Origin: Lachnospiraceae bacterium AD3010
GTDB taxonomy: Bacteria > Bacillota > Clostridia > Lachnospirales > Lachnospiraceae
Direction of reading: 5' to 3'
Assembly: GCA_000622025.1 (NCBI GenBank)
Contig: JHWU01000008.1
Span: forward strand, 175,144 to 239,143
Length of the DNA: 64,000 nt
The notes under the pieces: generated by a model
The model's input: the letters and a program-made list of their open reading frames with translations, nothing else
Told to the model about the DNA's origin: nothing
The model's database searches: none
Position numbers and translations under genes: made by a program
Shown here: positions 6,986 to 17,419 of the stretch, in pieces
Position numbering within the stretch: the stretch's first letter is position 1
Layout of the letters: the number at the start of each line of letters is the position of its first letter

Positions 6986-9634
6986 TCACTGAAGCATACC
7001 GCCAAGCACCTTTTCCGCTTTGTTCAAAGCATCCGGGATACCGGCAGCGTTCTTTCCGCCGGCCTGGGCCATATTGGGACGTCCGCCGCCGCCTCCTCCA
7101 ACAAGAGGAGCGATCTCCTTAATGAGATTTCCTGCATGGGCACCCTTCCCTATGGCGCCTTCGGTTGCAGCAACAACAATATTAGCCTTGCCGCCACAGT
7201 CGGACAGGAGCACGATCACAGCCGCATCCTTTCCGGCTTTAAGCTTATCAGAAAGGTCACGGAGCCCATTCATATCAACATCCTTAATGGCAGCCGACAG
7301 AAGCTTCACTCCCTTAATATCCTTTTCCGCAACATCCCCAAGAGCCTCGCTGTTTGCCTTGCTCTTCAGGGACTCATTTTCACTTTTAACTGCCTTCAAT
7401 TCATCCTGCAGCTTCTTAATATGCTCAGAGAGATCGGCCGGAGTGGTCTTAAGAAGTGCCGCGGCATTAAAGAGCTTTTCCTCCTCATCGCGGTAATAAG
7501 TTCTCGCATTGTCACCTGTCAGAGCCTCTATCCTTCTTATTCCGGCAGCTACTCCGCTTTCGGAAAGTATCTTAAAGATACCGACATGACTTGTATTTGA
7601 AACATGGGTTCCACCGCAGAGCTCGACAGAGAAATCTCCCATTTTAACGACTCTTACGATATCGCCGTATTTTTCACCGAAAAGTGCCATAGCTCCGGTC
7701 TTCTTAGCCTCCTCCATGGTCATTTCCTCAGTAACAACAGGAAGTGCTTCAGCGATCTTCTGGTTTACAAGCTCCTCAACCTTATTAAGCTCATCCTTTG
7801 TAAGAGCCTTGTCGTGGGTAAAGTCAAACCTGGTCTTATCCGTATCCTGATAGGATCCTGCCTGCTCCACATGCTCACCGACAACCTCCCTAAGAGCCTT
7901 CTGAAGAAGGTGTGTAGCCGAATGGTTCCTGCAGGTACGGGCACGCTCGGTACGGTCAACCTGAAGTGTCACATTGTCTCCTGTCTTAAAGGAGCCCTTT
8001 CTGACCTCTCCTATATGAACGATACGGTTTCCAGAATGAACTGTCTCGGAAACAAAGAATTCAGCAGATCCGTTAACGGTGATAACACCCCTGTCTCCTA
8101 CCTGACCTCCCATGGTTCCGTAGAAGGGTGTTTTATCAGTTACGATACTGCCCTTATCCCCTTCATTCAGGATATCGCAAAGCTCTGAACCCTTTGCAAG
8201 AGCAATGATCTTCCCGCTATCCTCTGTATTTCCGTATCCGCTGAACTCTGATGAATAAGACGGATCCAGGGAATCGAATACCCCTGAAGCAGCTTCAAGG
8301 TCAGCAGAGAAATTCTGGCTTTCACGAGCCTTCTTTTTCTGCTCCTCCATTCCTGCATTAAAGCCCTGTTCATCAACTGTAAGACCCTCTTCTCCGGCAA
8401 GCTCAATTGTAAGCTCCAGAGGGAAGCCGTAGGTATCATAAAGGAAGAAGGCATCAGCGCCGTCAAGAACTGTCTTCTTTTCAGCCTTTGCTTTATCAAG
8501 GATCTTCTTAAATTCCTTCATACCGTTTTCAAGGGTACTCTCAAACCTTGTGATCTCCTTTTCAAGCTCTGAAATCACGAATTTACGGTTGGAAACAAGG
8601 TTAGGATAGCTTTCGGAATAGATCTTATCGATAAAGATCTCCGCAATCTCAAGTATCTTCTCCTTAGAAAGACCGAGTGTCCTCGCGTGTCTCACAGCAC
8701 GGCGGATAAGACGCCTTAATATATAGCCTGCTCCGGTATTTGAGGGAGTAAGCTTCGCTTCGTCACCTATAAGCATAACCGAAGTACGGATGTGGTCAGC
8801 AAGGATACGCATCGAACGGGTCTCTTTTTCGTCAGCATTGTATTTCCCGCCTGTTTCCTTTTCGATATAGCTTATTACCGGACTGAATACATCGACCTGA
8901 TAAACATCACGGCTGCCATTAAGAAAGGCAAGTATCCTTTCGAGTCCCCAGCCTGTATCAACGTTCTTCTGCTTTAAGGGCGTAAGTGTCCCGTCCTGAT
9001 GCTTTTCATACTGCATGAAAACATCATTACCGAGCTCAGTATATTTGCCGCAGTCACAGCCGGGGCCGCAGTCGGGACCGCAGTCCGGCTTATCCTCGAT
9101 ATAGAACATCTCGCTGTCGGGACCGCAGGGACCGTACTCTAAGCCCCACCAGTTGTCCTTAGCAGGAAGGTAATAGATATTCTCCTTCTTGAAGCCCGAA
9201 GCTATGCGGTACTCTGCCCCCTCTTCATCCCGGGGAGCGTTCTCATCCCCTGCAAATACTGTAGCTGCAAGATGGTCAGCATCAAAGCCGAAGACCTCGG
9301 TTAAGAGCTCATAGCTCCATTTGCAGCGTTCCTCCTTGAAATAATCACCGAGACTCCAGCTTCCAAGCATTTCAAAGAAGGTAACGTGGCTCTTGTCACC
9401 AACAGAGTCGATATCGTTTGTACGGACACAGCCCTGGACGTTGCAGAGCCTTGTGCCCTTCGGGTGCTTTTTCCCGAGGAGGTATGGCATAAGTGGCTGC
9501 ATCCCGGCCACATTGAACATTACTCCCGTGGAGCCGTCACTTACTAAGGACACTGCACCGCAGTCCACATGTCCCCTGTCAATATAAAACTGCTTCCAGG
9601 TATTGCGAAGCTCATTTGCTGTATACTGTTTCAT
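6986..9634 (-). CDS. alaS: Alanine--tRNA ligase
   Basis: This 882-residue class II synthetase has the usual length. Seen in order: the catalytic core with FNVAGMQPLMPYL and FFEMLGSWSLGDYF; a motif-2-like WGLEYGPCGPDSEMFY segment; a Cys-rich insert (DCGPDCGPGCDCGK); and the editing domain with zinc ligands HSATH and CGGTH. The C-terminal domain ends in GGGGGGRPNMAQAGG. It charges tRNA-Ala and clears mischarged Ser/Gly. It is the last gene of a minus-strand run and follows glyS by 58 bases. I saw no T-box leader upstream. Confidence 0.98.
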   Translation of the reverse strand: MKQYTANELRNTWKQFYIDRGHVDCGAVSLVSDGSTGVMFNVAGMQPLMPYLLGKKHPKGTRLCNVQGCVRTNDIDSVGDKSHVTFFEMLGSWSLGDYFKEERCKWSYELLTEVFGFDADHLAATVFAGDENAPRDEEGAEYRIASGFKKENIYYLPAKDNWWGLEYGPCGPDSEMFYIEDKPDCGPDCGPGCDCGKYTELGNDVFMQYEKHQDGTLTPLKQKNVDTGWGLERILAFLNGSRDVYQVDVFSPVISYIEKETGGKYNADEKETRSMRILADHIRTSVMLIGDEAKLTPSNTGAGYILRRLIRRAVRHARTLGLSKEKILEIAEIFIDKIYSESYPNLVSNRKFVISELEKEITRFESTLENGMKEFKKILDKAKAEKKTVLDGADAFFLYDTYGFPLELTIELAGEEGLTVDEQGFNAGMEEQKKKARESQNFSADLEAASGVFDSLDPSYSSEFSGYGNTEDSGKIIALAKGSELCDILNEGDKGSIVTDKTPFYGTMGGQVGDRGVITVNGSAEFFVSETVHSGNRIVHIGEVRKGSFKTGDNVTLQVDRTERARTCRNHSATHLLQKALREVVGEHVEQAGSYQDTDKTRFDFTHDKALTKDELNKVEELVNQKIAEALPVVTEEMTMEEAKKTGAMALFGEKYGDIVRVVKMGDFSVELCGGTHVSNTSHVGIFKILSESGVAAGIRRIEALTGDNARTYYRDEEEKLFNAAALLKTTPADLSEHIKKLQDELKAVKSENESLKSKANSEALGDVAEKDIKGVKLLSAAIKDVDMNGLRDLSDKLKAGKDAAVIVLLSDCGGKANIVVAATEGAIGKGAHAGNLIKEIAPLVGGGGGGRPNMAQAGGKNAAGIPDALNKAEKVLGGMLQ

Positions 9635-9692
9635 AAACTACTGCCTTTCATAATAATATGTATCTATTCAGAACTCTCCGGATCCTGAATAG

Positions 9693-11084
9693 TTAAATAA
9701 AAATAAACTTATCTCTGAAATAATCCTTTAAATCTGCAATTTTTACTCTTTCCTGGGACATAGAATCACGGTCTCGGACAGTTACTGAATTATCGGTCTC
9801 GGAGTCAAAATCGTAGGTTATGCAATAAGGGGTTCCGATCTCGTCCTGCCTCCTGTAGCGCTTTCCGATGGCGCCGCGGTCGTCAAACTCACAGTTCCAG
9901 TATTTGCTTAATTCATCATAGATCTTCTCGGCACCCTCATTAAGCTTCTTACTAAGGGGGAAGACACCGATCTTTACCGGTGCCAGAGCCGGATGGAAGT
10001 GCATCACATTCCTTATGTCTCCGCCCTCAAGTTCCTCCTCGTCATAGGCGTCACAGAGGATGGCAAGTACCATTCTCTCCACACCAAGCGAGGGCTCTAT
10101 GCAGTAGGGAACATACCTTTCATTCTTTGTGTCATCAAAATAGCTCATATCCTCGCCTGAGGTATTCTGATGCTGCGTAAGGTCATAGTCCGTCCTGTCC
10201 GCAACTCCCCAGAGCTCTCCCCAGCCGAAGGGGAAGAGGAATTCAAAGTCGGTTGTGGCCCTTGAATAGAAAGCAAGCTCCGCAGGGTCGTGGTCACGGG
10301 TCCTTAAGTTTTCGGGAGTAAGACCAAGATCCAGAAGGAACTGATGGCAGTACTCCTTCCAGTATTTGAACCATTCAAGATCTGTTCCCGGCTCGCAGAA
10401 GAATTCGAGCTCCATCTGCTCAAACTCACGTACGCGGAAGATAAAGTTTCCTGGGGTGATCTCGTTTCTGAAGGACTTTCCTATCTGACCTATGCCGAAG
10501 GGGATCTTCTTCCGGCTGGTACGCTGCACATTCTTAAAGTTTACGAAGATACCCTGTGCAGTCTCGGGACGGAGATACACCGTATTCTTTGAATCCTCGG
10601 TAACGCCCTGGAAGGTCTTGAACATAAGATTGAACTGACGGATATCGGTAAAATTATGCTTACCGCAGGTAGGACAGGGAATACCGTTTTTCCTTATAAA
10701 GTCCATCATTTCGTCATTCGACCAGCCGTCAACGGAGGAATCCAGGGTAACACCGTTCTCCTTACTCCAGTCCTCTATGATCTTATCCGCACGGAAGCGT
10801 TCATGGCATTCCCTGCAGTCAATAAGCGGATCGGAGAAGCTCTTTATATGCCCTGAAGCCACATAGGTCTGTGTATTCATAAGGATCGCACAGTCAACGC
10901 CCACATTATATTTATTTCCGTTCACAAATCTCTGCCACCAGGCCTTTTTTATATTATTTTTCAGCTCAACGCCGAGGTTTCCATAGTCCCAGGTATTGGC
11001 GAGACCTCCGTAGATCTCACTGCCGGGATAGATAAAGCCCCTGCCCTTACAGACATTTACGATCTTGTCCATTGTTTTTTCCAT
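9693..11084 (-). CDS. glyS: Glycine--tRNA ligase, single-chain dimeric type
   Basis: This 463-residue class II enzyme is of the archaeal/eukaryotic-like one-polypeptide kind common in Firmicutes, not the GlyQ/GlyS tetramer. Seen: [14 protein letters not shown] at the N-terminus, the motif 2 region [21 protein letters not shown], and [10 protein letters not shown] near the motif 3 position. The C-terminal anticodon-binding domain ends in [11 protein letters not shown]. Three copies of the hairpin repeat lie between it and the preceding gene, where a T-box might be expected in Firmicutes; no T-box is seen. Confidence 0.97.
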   Translation of the reverse strand: MEKTMDKIVNVCKGRGFIYPGSEIYGGLANTWDYGNLGVELKNNIKKAWWQRFVNGNKYNVGVDCAILMNTQTYVASGHIKSFSDPLIDCRECHERFRADKIIEDWSKENGVTLDSSVDGWSNDEMMDFIRKNGIPCPTCGKHNFTDIRQFNLMFKTFQGVTEDSKNTVYLRPETAQGIFVNFKNVQRTSRKKIPFGIGQIGKSFRNEITPGNFIFRVREFEQMELEFFCEPGTDLEWFKYWKEYCHQFLLDLGLTPENLRTRDHDPAELAFYSRATTDFEFLFPFGWGELWGVADRTDYDLTQHQNTSGEDMSYFDDTKNERYVPYCIEPSLGVERMVLAILCDAYDEEELEGGDIRNVMHFHPALAPVKIGVFPLSKKLNEGAEKIYDELSKYWNCEFDDRGAIGKRYRRQDEIGTPYCITYDFDSETDNSVTVRDRDSMSQERVKIADLKDYFRDKFIFI

Positions 11085-11113
11085 ACTGCTCTCCTTTTTG
11101 TATTTTTTGTAAG

Positions 11114-11196
11114 ATCCTTCGCTTCGCTCAGGATGACACTTTAGTTCCTTCGCTTCGCTCAGGATGACACTTTGGTTCCTTCGCTTCGCTCAGGAA
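11114..11196 (-). repeat. Three tandem GA-mismatch hairpin repeats
   Basis: Copies at 11114-11134, 11145-11165 and 11176-11196 share a 31-base period. All have GC-GAA-GC cores, read on the minus strand. The outer pair of the third copy is changed on both sides (TTCCT/AGGAA instead of ATCCT/AGGAT), which keeps pairing. They fill the gap between glyS and the next gene. Confidence 0.85.
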
Positions 11197-11206
11197 AACA
11201 TTGAGA

Positions 11207-11902
11207 CTATTTATAAATGATAATACTGTTGATGCCGGCCTTTTTTACCTCAGCTGTCTTTTTACCGGTCTTTACCACATTTCTTGAAATATACTGGATA
11301 TTCTTCGGAAGTGCAATAACAGTATCGTCATTCAGCATGACATAATTTCCTTTGATCTTATCCATGGAATCCAGCGTAAGAACCTGGTTTTTGTCATCAG
11401 CCAGGGTGAAACCGGTTATATCAAGCTCGGAGGCCTTACCGGTCTCAAAGACCTTTTCATTGTAGGCGGCATAGTCTTCGGCAGATTTATAGTAGATCAC
11501 GGCTCTGGCGAGACCATCCCTGACCTCCAGTGATTTCAAAACGATCCTTTCATCTCCGGAAGCATTGTAGGCAGCGATGGTGGAATTAACCATTTCCTTA
11601 AGCTCTTCGGGATCATACTCTGAGGTGTCAAAATCCTCCACACTCTTCTCCGTAAGCGAGCCATCCTTATTAAGATCTATGACATTATGGGCATTGGAGG
11701 AATCTACTTCCGCTTCCTCCCCGGTACTGCCGCCTATCGGAAGAACGTTCTTCACAGCTCCGAACAGCCTGGTCACAAGAAAAATCACAGCAACAAGGGC
11801 GGCTATAGCCAGAAGAAATGCAAGAGTTCTTGCAATATATGCTTTTACACGCCTGGCCTTCTGTCTCTTAGACTGACGCCTGACTTTTCTCCTCTTTGCC
11901 AT
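11207..11902 (-). CDS. Membrane-anchored protein of unknown function
   Basis: This 231-residue protein starts with a very basic tail (KRRKVRRQSKRQKARR), then a single membrane segment (about 27-50, AFLLAIAALVAVIFLVTRLF), then an extracellular acidic linker and a folded domain of about 150 residues. No cysteines or catalytic motif are evident. ATG 11902 is preferred to the upstream TTG, which sits too close to GGAG. It lies downstream of recO, 35 bases away, so it is probably the end of the M16-era-recO operon. Not recognised. Confidence 0.75.
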   Translation of the reverse strand: MAKRRKVRRQSKRQKARRVKAYIARTLAFLLAIAALVAVIFLVTRLFGAVKNVLPIGGSTGEEAEVDSSNAHNVIDLNKDGSLTEKSVEDFDTSEYDPEELKEMVNSTIAAYNASGDERIVLKSLEVRDGLARAVIYYKSAEDYAAYNEKVFETGKASELDITGFTLADDKNQVLTLDSMDKIKGNYVMLNDDTVIALPKNIQYISRNVVKTGKKTAEVKKAGINSIIIYK

Positions 11903-11937
11903 CTGCAACAAAAGCTCCGTTTTTTTCTAAATTCCCA

Positions 11938-12627
11938 TTATACTTCTCCCCTACTTAAAAGTAAAGAAACCGGCGGATGTGCTGTCACCGCATTCAGGAT
12001 CTTAAGGCTCGAAAACTCCTTATGGACAGTATTTCTCACAAAATATGACGAAAGAGCCGTTAATTCGGAGAGGATCTCATCATTGACATTAAAGGTAAAG
12101 ACCCGGGAGCAGGGACTGTCCTTAATATGATTTAAGGCATGCAGGGTTCCCGGTAGAAGGGTCCCGAAACCTTCGGGAGGCGGAAGTTCGCCTTCAACAG
12201 AGATTATCTTTATCTCAAATACAGAGCGTACAAGGCTGTTATTGAAATCATCCCGTAATAAAGCAAGAAGTGATGAATAGATGAGGGAAAGGAGCGGCAG
12301 ATCCTCCACGTTTTCCCTGGAGTAATAGTCGGCAAATTCCAGAAAATAACTGCCGAGATAAAAGGCATCCAGATCTGAACGGATCTCCTCAAAGTAATTA
12401 TCGATCTCCGTTTCCCTTAAATTATAGGCAGTTTTTCCCTCAGTCACCCCGAAGGTCCCAAAAGCAAAGGGCTCGGTGGAAGCCATAAGACGGTTTCCGG
12501 GGCGTTTAACGGATCTGGCAAAAACAGTGATCTTGCCGCGCTCTGCCGTAAGAACCGTAAGGCGTCTGTCAAACTCTGAATGATCGGCGCTTTTTAATAC
12601 CACGCCGTGAAGCTTAAGGACCTCCAT
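11938..12627 (-). CDS. recO: DNA repair protein RecO
   Basis: This 229-residue protein has the N-terminal OB fold (GVVLKSADHSEFDRRLTVLTAERGKI, then VKRPGNRLMASTEPFAFGTF) and an all-helical C-terminal domain. It helps RecR load RecA at gaps in the RecFOR pathway. Many RecO proteins have a four-Cys zinc finger in the C-terminal half; here only one Cys is seen, so this copy is probably zinc-free. Its ATG overlaps the era stop by one base (TGATG), which indicates translational coupling. The era-recO order is conserved in Firmicutes. Confidence 0.93.
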   Translation of the reverse strand: MEVLKLHGVVLKSADHSEFDRRLTVLTAERGKITVFARSVKRPGNRLMASTEPFAFGTFGVTEGKTAYNLRETEIDNYFEEIRSDLDAFYLGSYFLEFADYYSRENVEDLPLLSLIYSSLLALLRDDFNNSLVRSVFEIKIISVEGELPPPEGFGTLLPGTLHALNHIKDSPCSRVFTFNVNDEILSELTALSSYFVRNTVHKEFSSLKILNAVTAHPPVSLLLSRGEV

Positions 12628-13523
12628 CAGTCCTGATCCCTGAAGCCGAAGGCGCGGATGCCCTTTTCGTCACTTCTCCAGTCCTTCTTTACCTTGACCC
12701 ATAGACGAAGCATAACCTTCTTATCGAGAAGCTTTTCCGCTTCCTTCCTGGCCCCAATTCCAATCTTTTTAAGCATCTGCCCCTCTTTCCCGATGATCAT
12801 GCCCTTATGGCTCTTTTTCTCGCAGAAGATATTGGCATCTATGACCCAGCGGTCCTTTTTCTCCTTCATGCTCTCTATCTCCACCGCAGTGCCATGGGGC
12901 ACTTCCTCGGAAAGATTACGGAGAAGCTGTTCTCTTATAAGCTCGGCTACTATGCTCCTTTCACTTTCATCCGTGACCGTATCCTCGTCAAAAAAGGGCT
13001 CCCCATACGGCATAAAAGAAAAAACAGCAGACAGAAGTTCTTCCTTGCCGGTACTGTGCTTCGCGGATATGGGTATTATCTTTTCAAAATCATAAAGCTG
13101 CGAATATGCATCAATAACAGCCGGTATTTCACTGTTCTTAACAGTGTCAGTCTTATTAATGAGAAGAATAACCGGCAGATTTACGTCATTTAACAGCCTT
13201 GAAATGGATCTCTCCCCCTCTCCGATAAAGGGTGAGGGTTCAACAAGCCAGAGTATTAGGTCAACGTCACGAAGGGTACTGACAGCCGCCCGGTCCATAT
13301 ACTCTCCAAGCTTATTCTTCGCCTTATGTATGCCGGGAGTATCGAGAAAAACGATCTGTCCCCGTTCCTCCGTATAAACGGTCATCATCCGTTTTCTGGT
13401 GGTCTGGGGCTTTCTCGAGGTTATGGCGAGCTTCATACCGATAATATGATTCATAAGTGTGGACTTCCCCACATTCGGCCGCCCGATTATTGTGACATAT
13501 CCCGCTCTTTTTACACTTTCCAT
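12627..13523 (-). CDS. era: GTPase Era
   Basis: This 298-residue GTPase has G1 GRPNVGKST (14-22), G3 DTPGIH, G4 NKTD and G5 SAKHSTG. The C-terminal KH domain carries HKGMIIGKEGQMLKKIG and ends in LWVKVKKDWR. Era binds the 3' end of 16S rRNA and matures the 30S subunit. Its ATG overlaps the stop of the upstream peptidase gene by one base (TAATG), and its stop overlaps recO, so the three genes are a tight operon. Confidence 0.98.
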   Translation of the reverse strand: MESVKRAGYVTIIGRPNVGKSTLMNHIIGMKLAITSRKPQTTRKRMMTVYTEERGQIVFLDTPGIHKAKNKLGEYMDRAAVSTLRDVDLILWLVEPSPFIGEGERSISRLLNDVNLPVILLINKTDTVKNSEIPAVIDAYSQLYDFEKIIPISAKHSTGKEELLSAVFSFMPYGEPFFDEDTVTDESERSIVAELIREQLLRNLSEEVPHGTAVEIESMKEKKDRWVIDANIFCEKKSHKGMIIGKEGQMLKKIGIGARKEAEKLLDKKVMLRLWVKVKKDWRSDEKGIRAFGFRDQD

Positions 13524-16444
13524 TAATTAAGGGTCCTTGTTTCCGTGAAGAGCTCTTTATTCTCGTTGATCTTTTCCTCGGAGCCGAGAACACAGACGTA
13601 GCCCGAGTTTCTTATGCACTCCATATAGGGCTTAAGAGCCCTTATATCTTCTTTTCTGCAGTTTAGAACCTCATCTCTTTCCTTCTGGATATCCTCCTCC
13701 GAGATACCGCTAAGGTAAGCAGACCTGCTTCTCTGTCCCTTTGCCCTGGGGGTAAGAGGGTGGTCTATCGCGGAAACCGCCCCGATTATAAACTTTGTCA
13801 TATCCCTGTCGGATGCATCAAAATTCTCAACATATTCGGAAGCAGCGTTAAAAATATCAAGTGTTTCTTTTAAATTCGGATCCCGGTAGGAAACAAAATA
13901 GCTGTCACCATACCTCGAAAAGCTGCTCATACAGCCGTATGCACCGCCCTTTACCCGTACATTCATCCAGAGATAATCGTAACCCATTATAACCTTAAGA
14001 ACCTTTAGGGCGCCCGTATATTCAAGTCCCTTTTTCTTAAAGTTTCCGGCCTCGGCAACATACTGAACCTGCGAAGCGGTGCGTATTCCCTCTGTTTTTT
14101 TACCTTCCTTAAATGTGTCGGGTGCTTTTTCCCCGGAGCCTTCGCTTAAGCTTCCTGCAAGATGATCCCCCATTTTAATAACAGATTCAAGACTCTCCCG
14201 GTCTCCCGTTAAGTCAAAGCTAAGATTCTGCCTGCTTATGATAAGCTCCTTTACCCTGTCAAGCTTCTCGGTGAGATCCTTGAAGTTCCGGTCAAAATCC
14301 TTTAAAAGCTCTGTCAGAATATCATATAGACTTACACCGATCGTCGCTTCCTGATAGGCAGCTCCTCTTGAAAAGCCTGCGGAAGCCCTGAGGGCCCCGG
14401 TCGCATGTCCTGCGGAGATAAGCTTATCCGAAAGCCTGCTCTTCAGCATAAGGAGCACCTCCTGCACGCGCTTCTTATCCGTATAGTCGCTGGTTAAAAG
14501 GATCTCGGGGATGATCTTAAAGGCAAAATCCGTTTTATCTTTAAGATACCTTCCCTGTATCTCGAGAAATGAAGAGAGAACTGTGCTGTCATCCTTTTTC
14601 TGGGAATTTGAAATATTATAGGCTATACCGCCGCTATTCAGATTGATCTCGTTATTTAAGTCCAGATAGCTGTAGTTTTCGGTATTAAGCTGACCTATAA
14701 GAGCTGAAAATATAGCAGCATAGGGAACCAGCTCTGACGGAACCTTATCAAGGCTGAAGCAGAAATTTAAGTACTCAATACCGTTTGTGTAGTAATCGTG
14801 GAAAAGGTATTTTGTTACGCCTTTAACTATGAGCTCATTTTTGAATGGCTCTGCCTTCTTCTCGATGTCACTTATCTCAAGAACCGGAATGGTGAGAAGC
14901 TCCTCTTCAGTGCTGGGCTCGTCCTGATAAGCCTTTAAGGCCTTTGTATCCTCAATTATTCTTAACTTGTCATCATCCGACAGACCATCCTTATAGGCCT
15001 TTAATTTTTCAGCCGCGGCAGCTTCCTTTTTTGCGGTAAGCCCTTTTTCCGGCTTCAATACAACAACTGATGAGAAGCTGTTTTCAAGAAGATATTTCTT
15101 TATAAGTTCCTCAAAATAGCCGCTTTCTGCCTTTTTCCGAAGCTTCTCAAAGACTTCGTTGGATTCTATATGGATAAAGGGCTTGTCCTCATCATAAAGC
15201 CAGCTGTCCAGGCTCTGGAGTCCGTACATAAGACCCTTGGGGTAGGAACCGAAATCAGCCTCACGGTATCTGAATTCATATACATTAATGGCTGCAAGAA
15301 GCGCCTTTTTATTAAGTCCCTTTTCTGCTTCTTTTGAAAGTACTTCTCTGACCGTATCAAGGAAGAGATTCTTCTTCTCAATATCGGATTTTTTTACGGT
15401 CACGGAAAAATAGGGCTGAAGGACTCCGTTATCATAGCTTCCGTCCACATCCTCCCCTATGCCCCTGTCTAAAATTGTCTGTGTCAACGGTGCCCCGGGA
15501 ACGTCAAGAAGAGCATACTCAAGTATCTGAAAGGCTATATAGCTTTCAGGGTCCAGATTGTCACCTGTCACAAAGTTTACGGAGATGTAGGTATTACCCT
15601 TTTCCTCCTCATCCTCTGTAATGGAATAACTCTTTTCCACATAGCAGGGCTCATCAAAGGGCTTCTGCTTTTTCAGCTCACTGTCTATATGCTCCAGGCT
15701 GTAGTCCGACAGGTACTCCTTATCAAGGAAATCAAGGGTATCTGCCATATCAAGATCACCATATAGATAGATATAGGAATTTGACGGGTGATAGTACTTT
15801 CTGTGAAGCTCCTTGAATCTTTCATATGAGAGCTCGGGAATGTACTCGGGATCACCGCCGGAATCATAAGCATAACGGGTGTCAGGAAACAGTGATCTAA
15901 GGACCTCCCTTGAAAGTACATCATCAGGAGAGGAATAGGCACCCTTCATCTCGTTATAGACTACCCCGTTATACCTTATTTCTCCGTCGATCGAATCCAT
16001 CTCATAGTGCCAGCCCTCCTGCTTGAATATCTCCTCTCTCTTATAGATATTCGGGTGGAGCACAGCATCCATATATACGTCGATAAGATTGCGGAAATCC
16101 TTATTATTTGTGCTTGCCACGGGATATACGGTTTTGTCGGGGTACGTCATGGCATTGAGGAAGGTATTTAAAGAGCCTTTTGCGAGCTCAATAAAGGGAT
16201 CCTTTACGGGAAATTTGTCAGAGCCGCAGAGAACGGAATGTTCCAGAATATGGGGAGTCCCCGTGCTGTCCATTGGCGGTGTCCTGAAGCCGATATAAAA
16301 AACCTTGTTTTTATCATCATTTTCAAGGAGCATAAATCTCGCCCCGCTCTTTTTATGCCTGAGCCTTATGCCGTTCGAATGTAGATCCGTGATCTCACGC
16401 TCCTCCAGAAGCTCATAGCTGTCCTTAATCTTATCGTAATCCAT
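13523..16444 (-). CDS. M16C family zinc metallopeptidase (presequence protease/PreP type)
   Basis: This 973-residue protein has the inverted zinc motif HILEH (65-69) and a distal Glu ligand in YNEMKG (about 165), the spacing of M16C peptidases (PreP/Cym1/insulinase relatives). The four-domain clam shell is expected from the length. A second, inactive-like half follows, with the C-terminal YRDPNLKETLDIF and ISEEDIQKERDEVL segments. No signal peptide is seen, so it is likely cytoplasmic and degrades peptides. Its stop overlaps the era ATG, which suggests a shared mRNA. Confidence 0.93.
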   Translation of the reverse strand: MDYDKIKDSYELLEEREITDLHSNGIRLRHKKSGARFMLLENDDKNKVFYIGFRTPPMDSTGTPHILEHSVLCGSDKFPVKDPFIELAKGSLNTFLNAMTYPDKTVYPVASTNNKDFRNLIDVYMDAVLHPNIYKREEIFKQEGWHYEMDSIDGEIRYNGVVYNEMKGAYSSPDDVLSREVLRSLFPDTRYAYDSGGDPEYIPELSYERFKELHRKYYHPSNSYIYLYGDLDMADTLDFLDKEYLSDYSLEHIDSELKKQKPFDEPCYVEKSYSITEDEEEKGNTYISVNFVTGDNLDPESYIAFQILEYALLDVPGAPLTQTILDRGIGEDVDGSYDNGVLQPYFSVTVKKSDIEKKNLFLDTVREVLSKEAEKGLNKKALLAAINVYEFRYREADFGSYPKGLMYGLQSLDSWLYDEDKPFIHIESNEVFEKLRKKAESGYFEELIKKYLLENSFSSVVVLKPEKGLTAKKEAAAAEKLKAYKDGLSDDDKLRIIEDTKALKAYQDEPSTEEELLTIPVLEISDIEKKAEPFKNELIVKGVTKYLFHDYYTNGIEYLNFCFSLDKVPSELVPYAAIFSALIGQLNTENYSYLDLNNEINLNSGGIAYNISNSQKKDDSTVLSSFLEIQGRYLKDKTDFAFKIIPEILLTSDYTDKKRVQEVLLMLKSRLSDKLISAGHATGALRASAGFSRGAAYQEATIGVSLYDILTELLKDFDRNFKDLTEKLDRVKELIISRQNLSFDLTGDRESLESVIKMGDHLAGSLSEGSGEKAPDTFKEGKKTEGIRTASQVQYVAEAGNFKKKGLEYTGALKVLKVIMGYDYLWMNVRVKGGAYGCMSSFSRYGDSYFVSYRDPNLKETLDIFNAASEYVENFDASDRDMTKFIIGAVSAIDHPLTPRAKGQRSRSAYLSGISEEDIQKERDEVLNCRKEDIRALKPYMECIRNSGYVCVLGSEEKINENKELFTETRTLN

Positions 16445-16511
16445 ATAATGCTTTGTTCCTTTCCTGATTTCCTTTTACAGCAGGATTTGACACTGATTCG
16501 AAGGTCCTCCG

Positions 16512-17411
16512 TCACGGAGACATCAGATATTCGATCATCCTGTCATAGATCTCGATCCCGGTGTTGTAGCCATGCTGATAAAAGCGGTCAAGAGAATCGG
16601 TATTCAGCTCGGTTCTGGAAACCTCCTTCTCGGTAGGGCGGATCACAAAGACTCTGCCTTCCCTTTCCAGCCGCTCCAATATGTCAAGCTGTCTGTTATA
16701 TACCTTGGGCCTTACAATACAGGAACGGACTATCACCGGCTCATTTTTGTAAGCCATCCGGATCAACTCACTGCTCTTTGACTTCAGCTTCTTTCTGTAG
16801 CCGGCGCAGCGTGTAAGTATCACAACATGCTTTTTGAAGCCGAGACGTATGCTCCGTCCGTATGGTATGGAATCGGAAAGTCCTCCGTCCATATATCTTT
16901 TTCCGTCAATAGTAACTATCGGAGCCGCAAAAGGCAGAGTCGAGGATGCCCTGCAGATATCGAGAATACGGTCATTATCCTCATTCTCGCTCAAATACTC
17001 CGGACGACCCGTATCCACATTTGTTACGACCATTTCGCAGGTTATCCCGCTTTGTTTGAAGGTATCGAAATCAAAGGGGAAGTCCCTGTACGGGAAATCC
17101 CTGAAGGGCTTGTCCATATCATAGAGGTAGCCTGTCTTAAACAGATTAAAAAAAGAAAAAGAGCGAAGGCTCTTATCTCTGATGATAAAGGTATCCCTTG
17201 AACGGCCTATCTGAGCGGAAATATAATCAAGAGCATTGCAGGCACCGGCTGAAACCCCGACAACATATGGAAAATACATGCCTCTTTCCATAAAGTAATC
17301 AAGGATCCCCGCGGTAAAGACACCTCTTGAGCCTCCTCCTTCCAGCACCAGGCCCGCCTTTTCAGGCATATTCCAATTTCTAAGCTTTTCTTCAGGCATT
17401 TTTTCTCTCAT
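16512..17411 (-). CDS. Patatin-like phospholipase
   Basis: This 299-residue protein has the patatin oxyanion loop GGGSRG (25-30), the nucleophile elbow GVSAG (Ser54) and the catalytic Asp in YMDGG (Asp175), which together make the Ser-Asp dyad. No export signal is present, so it is expected to be cytoplasmic or membrane-associated, hydrolysing lipid acyl esters. The start is not well fixed: ATG 17411 has no clear binding site and ATG 17399 is an alternative. Hairpin repeats end the upstream gap only eight bases before it. Confidence 0.92.
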   Translation of the reverse strand: MREKMPEEKLRNWNMPEKAGLVLEGGGSRGVFTAGILDYFMERGMYFPYVVGVSAGACNALDYISAQIGRSRDTFIIRDKSLRSFSFFNLFKTGYLYDMDKPFRDFPYRDFPFDFDTFKQSGITCEMVVTNVDTGRPEYLSENEDNDRILDICRASSTLPFAAPIVTIDGKRYMDGGLSDSIPYGRSIRLGFKKHVVILTRCAGYRKKLKSKSSELIRMAYKNEPVIVRSCIVRPKVYNRQLDILERLEREGRVFVIRPTEKEVSRTELNTDSLDRFYQHGYNTGIEIYDRMIEYLMSP

Positions 17412-17419
17412 TCATTTAG

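Noticed and set aside
6890..8188. Two long plus-strand frames (6890-7600, 7604-8188)
   Set aside because: They lie opposite alaS, whose motifs are unambiguous; the first also starts in a repeat.
11114..11196. Possible CRISPR-like array
   Set aside because: Only three units with near-identical spacers of about 10 bases and no cas genes; these are hairpin repeats. The same applies to 55631-55711 and 23652-23740.
11085..11206. T-box leader before glyS
   Set aside because: The gap is filled by hairpin repeats; no AGGGTGGNACCGCG-type T-box sequence is present. None was found before alaS, ilvB or ilvN either.
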